Shown: one piece after another, positions 60,360 to 64,000 of the stretch
Layout: each line of letters starts with the position of its first letter
Position numbering within the stretch: position 1 is the first letter of the stretch
DNA from: Acidimicrobiia bacterium
GTDB lineage: Bacteria; Actinomycetota; Acidimicrobiia; Spongiisociales; Spongiisociaceae
Direction: 5' to 3'
DNA: 64,000 bases
NCBI GenBank assembly: GCA_009841105.1
Contig: VXMM01000018.1
Coordinates: 1 to 64,000 of the forward strand
Made by a program: the position numbers and the translations under genes
The notes under the pieces: model-generated
What the model was told of the DNA's origin: nothing
What the model saw: only the letters and a program-made list of their open reading frames with translations
Database searches by the model: none

Positions 60360-61808
60360 GTGTCAACCCTCGTCGTCACGGTAGTTGCGCTGGGAGCGAT
60401 CGCCTGGTTCGCCTACCTGGTGGGATCAGGGTCGCGCCGCGACCGCCAGGACCCGGTGCCCGCCAACCTGTCCGTTTCCCAGACCGACGATGAGTTGGAG
60501 ACCAGGAGGCTCGATCGAGCCCTGGTGGGTGCAGTGGTGACCGCCGGGTTTCTCACCCTCGCCATGCCCATCTACTACCTCACCGAACTGGACCGCCAAG
60601 AGGGGTTCGTGGACGAGTTCTACCAAGCTTCTCTGGTCCGTGGCCACGAGGTGTGGCTGGAGTTCGGCTGCGGCGACTGTCACGGCGCCAACCTGGCGGG
60701 CGGGGTGGCTTCCTTCCTGGAGGAGCGTTCCCAGGTGAACGTGGCCGGCTGGGCGACGCCTGCGCTGGACGACCTGTTCTACCGGTATGACAGGGACGAG
60801 GCGGAGTTCTGGATCACCTACGGCCGGGCCAACACGCCTATGCCGCCCTGGGGTCTCGATGGTGGCGGCCCGCTCAACAGCCAGCAGATCGAGGATCTCC
60901 TCAACTACATCGAGTCGCATCAGGTCGACCAGACCGCGGCCCTGCTCAAGGTTGAGGGTCTGGTGGCAGGCGCCTTGAGCAGGCGGGGAGGCGCCGCCGA
61001 TGTGGTGGACACCCAGATCGTCGAGCAGGAGCAGCTGATCGAGACGATCCGCACCTCCGGGACCTCCTCGGCGGCCCTCGGCGATATAGCGGAGCGAGCC
61101 CGGTACTTGCTGGACGGAGCGGCAGACGGTATCGACACCGACGGCGACGGCCTGTCTGACGTCACCGAGACCGGCCTGACCGCCATCTTCGCCGAGGCAC
61201 ACGCTGCCGGATACCTGGCCACGGCGGTCACGCTCGACCCGCGCAACGCCGAGACACTGATCGGGATCGGCGACGCCACCTCGGCGGCCACCTCTGTCGG
61301 CGACCTCGAATCGGGCGCGACCTCCCTGACCATCACCTTCCAGAACCAGGACGTCCTGGGAGAGCAGGCCCGGTTCGGCCTCGGCTTCCTCCAGGACGCG
61401 GCCCGACGGGCCCACTGGGAGGTGGGTGTCCAAGCGGTGGCCGATGCCTCCTTCGGAGGGGACGCCGACGCGGCGGATCGCGCGGTGAACCTCTACAACG
61501 CTTACTGTGCCCGCTGCCACACGGCCGGCTACTCGGCCGGTCCCGCCTTCCAGCAGCCCCAGGGCTCCGGGGCGCTGGGACCGTCGCTGCGGGGTGGTCG
61601 CGCGCTCACCCAGTTCCTGACCGCCGATGACATGTACGAGTTCATCGCGGTAGGGTCGACCTCCGGTCAGGGCTACGGGGTCAACGGCGTGGGCTCGGGC
61701 CGGATGCCCGGTTTCGGCATGGTGCTGTCCGCGGAGGACCTCGATCTCATCGTCCGGTACCTGAGGGGGGCGACCCTGGACGGATCCGAGTATCTGGAGG
61801 CCGGCTGA
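60360..61808 (+). CDS. Dihaem cytochrome c of the quinol reductase complex
   Basis: 482 residues from GTG 60360. N-terminal helix, then a second helix near 60 (VGAVVTAGFLTLAMPIYYL), haem site CGDCH near 101 and a second haem site CARCH near 383. Between them is DTDGDGLSDVTETG, a calcium-binding type-3-like repeat. The distal ligands are probably in TPMPPWGLD and RMPGFGMVLS. It takes electrons from the Rieske protein, replacing cytochrome c1/QcrC. The long domain between the haems has no recognised enzyme motif. Confidence 0.87.
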   Translation: MSTLVVTVVALGAIAWFAYLVGSGSRRDRQDPVPANLSVSQTDDELETRRLDRALVGAVVTAGFLTLAMPIYYLTELDRQEGFVDEFYQASLVRGHEVWLEFGCGDCHGANLAGGVASFLEERSQVNVAGWATPALDDLFYRYDRDEAEFWITYGRANTPMPPWGLDGGGPLNSQQIEDLLNYIESHQVDQTAALLKVEGLVAGALSRRGGAADVVDTQIVEQEQLIETIRTSGTSSAALGDIAERARYLLDGAADGIDTDGDGLSDVTETGLTAIFAEAHAAGYLATAVTLDPRNAETLIGIGDATSAATSVGDLESGATSLTITFQNQDVLGEQARFGLGFLQDAARRAHWEVGVQAVADASFGGDADAADRAVNLYNAYCARCHTAGYSAGPAFQQPQGSGALGPSLRGGRALTQFLTADDMYEFIAVGSTSGQGYGVNGVGSGRMPGFGMVLSAEDLDLIVRYLRGATLDGSEYLEAG

Positions 61809-61809
61809 C

Positions 61810-62163
61810 ATGCGCGAACTCTTCAGAGCGCTGCTCTCACAGAACTTGCTGTTCACAGGGATCGTGCTGACCATCGCGGCGGTGCTCGTGTTCTTCGGGA
61901 GCGTCTACCTCCTGCAGTACACGAACCTGGGCAAGCGTCTCGCCATCCTGGTCTCGGGCGCCGGGATCTTCGGTTGGACGACGATCAATTCGATCCTGTT
62001 CGTCCTCTACGCCCCCCGCGGGCCTCGCCCTGTCGACTTCGAAGGGCTTAACGCCTTCGAGATACGGATCATCCCCGGAGCCTTCGCAGCCGCCTCCGCC
62101 ATCCTTTTCGCCATGTTTATGGTGGCGCTCCACCGCTACGAACGTGACCAGGAGCGCGAATAG
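61810..62163 (+). CDS. Small three-helix membrane protein at the end of the quinol reductase operon
   Basis: 117 residues starting one base after the dihaem cytochrome stop. Three hydrophobic helices (LLFTGIVLTIAAVLVFFGSVYLL, LAILVSGAGIFGWTTINSILFVLY, FAAASAILFAMFMVALHRY) and charged ends. Likely a structural subunit or assembly factor of the complex. No family recognised. Confidence 0.65.
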   Translation: MRELFRALLSQNLLFTGIVLTIAAVLVFFGSVYLLQYTNLGKRLAILVSGAGIFGWTTINSILFVLYAPRGPRPVDFEGLNAFEIRIIPGAFAAASAILFAMFMVALHRYERDQERE

Positions 62164-62179
62164 AAGGGGCGTTCCCGCC

Positions 62180-62794
62180 TCAGGTCATGTAATAGCCGAG
62201 GATCTGGAGTTCGGTAGCAAGGTCCACCTGTCTCAGATGGATGTCATCGGGTACCTGGAGGACAGTGGGGGCGAAGTTCAGGATGGAGGGCACCCCGGCC
62301 TCGACCAGCATGGTCGCCACCTGCTGAGCGGCCCCCGCCGGGGTGGCGATGATCCCGACTGAGATATGCGTGGTCCGGGCATCGTCGGGTAGCCGGGAGA
62401 TGTCGCGAACCTCCACCCCACCCAGGTGGGTCCCGATCTTCGTGGGAGCGGCGTCGTAGAGGCCGACGATGCGAAAGCCCCGGTTACCGAAACCGGTGTA
62501 GTTGGCCAGCGCAGAACCCAGGTTGCCGATGCCCACCACCGCCACCGGCCGATCCGCGGTCAGCCCGAGGGCATGGCGGATCTGGTCATTGAGTTCCTTG
62601 ACCCGGTAGCCGACCCCGCGGATCCCGAAGGTCCCGAGGTAGGAAATGTCCCGCCGGACCCCGGCCGCGGTCAGATTGCTCAGGCGGGCCAACTCGCGGG
62701 AGGAGATGGTCGACTGCGATGGGGGTAGCCGCTCTATGCATCGCAGGTAGCGCGGCAGGCGCTCGACCGTGGCCGACGGAAGGTCCGACTTCAT
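62180..62794 (-). CDS. rex: Redox-sensing transcriptional repressor Rex
   Basis: 204 residues from ATG 62794; the longer frame to 62932 overlaps the S41 gene start. Winged helix (TISSRELARLSNLTAAGVRRDISYLG) then the Rossmann domain with VVGIGNLGSALANY and the swapped C-terminal helix. Rex senses the NADH/NAD ratio and represses respiratory and fermentative genes when NADH is low. Convergent with the quinol reductase operon, which is a natural target. Confidence 0.9.
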   Translation of the reverse strand: MKSDLPSATVERLPRYLRCIERLPPSQSTISSRELARLSNLTAAGVRRDISYLGTFGIRGVGYRVKELNDQIRHALGLTADRPVAVVGIGNLGSALANYTGFGNRGFRIVGLYDAAPTKIGTHLGGVEVRDISRLPDDARTTHISVGIIATPAGAAQQVATMLVEAGVPSILNFAPTVLQVPDDIHLRQVDLATELQILGYYMT

Positions 62795-62913
62795 CGGCGA
62801 GAGGTTAACGGCGTCAGGGAGGGCCGAATCCGCCCCGACTTCTTGCCGTGGGCAAGACAGTTGCAGCTCGAGGCGGTACCGAGGTACCACCCGGAGAGGA
62901 CTATCGTCGGCGT

Positions 62914-64000
62914 GTGTCGACCCGGTACCCATCGGTGACGAAGCCAGCCGGAGTTGCCTGGAAGCGCTCCGGGACCCGTCTCGTCATCGCCGTGATCGCT
63001 CTGTCCCTGCTAGTTCCCGCACCACTTGCAGCATCCGTGGAGCCCGAGGGGCATCTGTCGCGGACCGCCCAGACCGATGGCGCACACGGAGCCGAGGCAG
63101 TCCCGGCAGGCCGGGTGACCTGCGAAGAGGCGCCGACGGTCTTCGAGGTGCTTTGCATCGTGTACCGCCTGATCAGCGCAAACTATGTGGACGCGGTAGA
63201 CGATCAGGAACTCGCCTCGGCGGCCACCGAACGGGTGAGAGAGGCCGGCCTCGCCGAACGGACCGATGGAGAGCCACCGGCATGCCCGTTGCCTTCTTCC
63301 GAGTTCGAGGAGCTGTGCCAGGTGATCGACCGGGCACAGGACACCGCCGCGGCGGTCGGGGAGGCGGTCCGGGGGATGGCCGGGTCGCTCGACCGCAACT
63401 CCCGCTACCTGACCGCCGCGCAGTACAACCGGTTCCGGACGAACCTCGAGAACCGGGGCACCAGCGGTCTGGGTGTCGCGTTCGCTCTGGTGGAGTACGG
63501 CCGGCCCTGCCTGACGGTGACGGCCACCTGCCGACCGGTGGTTGCCGAGGTGTATGCGGGAAGCCCGGCGGAAGGGGCCGGTCTCATGGTGGGCGACGAA
63601 CTCCTGGAATTGGGGGATCGGTTCCCGGCCGAACTCGGTTGCGCGGACGTGTCCCGCCTTGACCGGTTCGCGGCGGGTGAGGATGTGTCGATCACGGTCC
63701 GGCGGGACGTGATCCTGAGCGGGACGATCAGGGCGGCGCGGCTGGCCATACCGGTGGCCAGGGGAATGGTCGTGGACGGCAACATCGGCTATCTCAGCCT
63801 CGACGTCTTCAGTTCCACGGCGGACGGCGCGGTGGCAGAGGTGCTGCGCGAGTTGACCCACCCGCCTATCAGCGGCCTCGTGCTGGACTTGCGCGGCAAC
63901 CCTGGCGGGTACATCGACTCGGCGGTGGGCACCGCAGGCGCCTTCCTACCGGACCTGGCGACGATCGTTCACCTATTGAGCAGGGACAGCTTGGAGACCG
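62914..64000 (+). CDS. S41-family (C-terminal processing) peptidase, 5' part
   Basis: 362 residues are visible, starting at GTG 62914 and running off the window. After a signal-like helix (RLVIAVIALSLLVPAPLAAS) come an N-terminal segment with LDRNSRYLTAAQYN, a PDZ domain (GTSGLGVAFALVEYG, then VYAGSPAEGAGLMVGDELLEL) and the start of the catalytic domain (GNIGYLSLDVFSS, LVLDLRGNPGGYIDSAVG). Ser and Lys of the dyad lie beyond the edge. Exported protease of the Ctp type; divergent from rex. Confidence 0.8.
   Translation, partial: MSTRYPSVTKPAGVAWKRSGTRLVIAVIALSLLVPAPLAASVEPEGHLSRTAQTDGAHGAEAVPAGRVTCEEAPTVFEVLCIVYRLISANYVDAVDDQELASAATERVREAGLAERTDGEPPACPLPSSEFEELCQVIDRAQDTAAAVGEAVRGMAGSLDRNSRYLTAAQYNRFRTNLENRGTSGLGVAFALVEYGRPCLTVTATCRPVVAEVYAGSPAEGAGLMVGDELLELGDRFPAELGCADVSRLDRFAAGEDVSITVRRDVILSGTIRAARLAIPVARGMVVDGNIGYLSLDVFSSTADGAVAEVLRELTHPPISGLVLDLRGNPGGYIDSAVGTAGAFLPDLATIVHLLSRDSLET

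Overview
The window is high-GC and reads as a chromosomal segment of an actinobacterium. Evidence seen in the sequence includes MshA (mycothiol biosynthesis), an actinobacterial GuaB1-type IMPDH-like protein, an MhuD-like haem-degrading monooxygenase, a B12-dependent ribonucleotide reductase, Rex, and frequent GTG starts with 4-base stop/start overlaps. The mix of S-layer-homology proteins, acetamidase, amidohydrolases and MDR dehydrogenases suggests class Acidimicrobiia, possibly a marine or host-associated lineage; that placement is inference.

Layout. 1-3.1 kb: the 5' part of an envelope (LCP-like) gene, a MauE/DoxX-like protein, a Tat-exported methylamine-dehydrogenase-light-chain-like/SLH protein and an MhuD-like gene. 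3.1-7.2 kb: a sterol-reductase-family gene whose leader is interrupted by a complete 2.8-kb IS1595-family transposon (22-bp perfect inverted repeats, 8-bp target duplication) carrying a methyltransferase-Mrr nuclease fusion. 7.2-20.3 kb: amine, amide and acid catabolism (aminotransferase, acetamidase, lone oligopeptide ATPase, a RidA/small protein/amidase/dehydrogenase/hydrolase operon, FAH hydrolase), a VapBC pair, an SDR, a beta-hydroxyacid dehydrogenase and a PLD-family gene broken by an in-frame stop. 20.5-25 kb: an S9 peptidase coupled to a GrdC homologue, followed by grdA, a selenoprotein gene read through an in-frame TGA. 25.2-32.4 kb: three amidohydrolases (two are tandem paralogues, one without its HxH metal motif), two MDR dehydrogenases and an enolase-superfamily gene. 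32.5-51.4 kb: mainly core functions (DapD, HesB/IscA, NrdJ, GuaB1, M23 peptidase, MshA, SAM hydrolase) mixed with unusual proteins: a HisA-like/VOC fusion, a MoaD-like/multi-TM fusion and a bacterial Clp1-like P-loop kinase. 51.4-52.7 kb: a second VapBC and a HicAB module whose HicB is out of frame. 52.8-62.2 kb: divergent respiratory clusters. To the left is a cbb3-like set (CcoN homologue lacking nearly all haem/copper ligands, two monohaem cytochromes c, a 30-residue membrane peptide). To the right is a b6f-type quinol:cytochrome c reductase with ferredoxin, split cytochrome b, Rieske protein and dihaem cytochrome c. Rex and a truncated S41 protease follow.

How the genes work together. The two respiratory clusters probably form one electron-transfer chain: three of their proteins share the same short N-terminal helical module followed by a Pro/Ala-rich linker, which suggests docking within a supercomplex. 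The catabolic clusters supply amines, amides and acids. The GrdC/GrdA pair points to selenium-dependent reductive chemistry whose partner subunits are not in the window. No rRNA, tRNA or CRISPR array was recognised.
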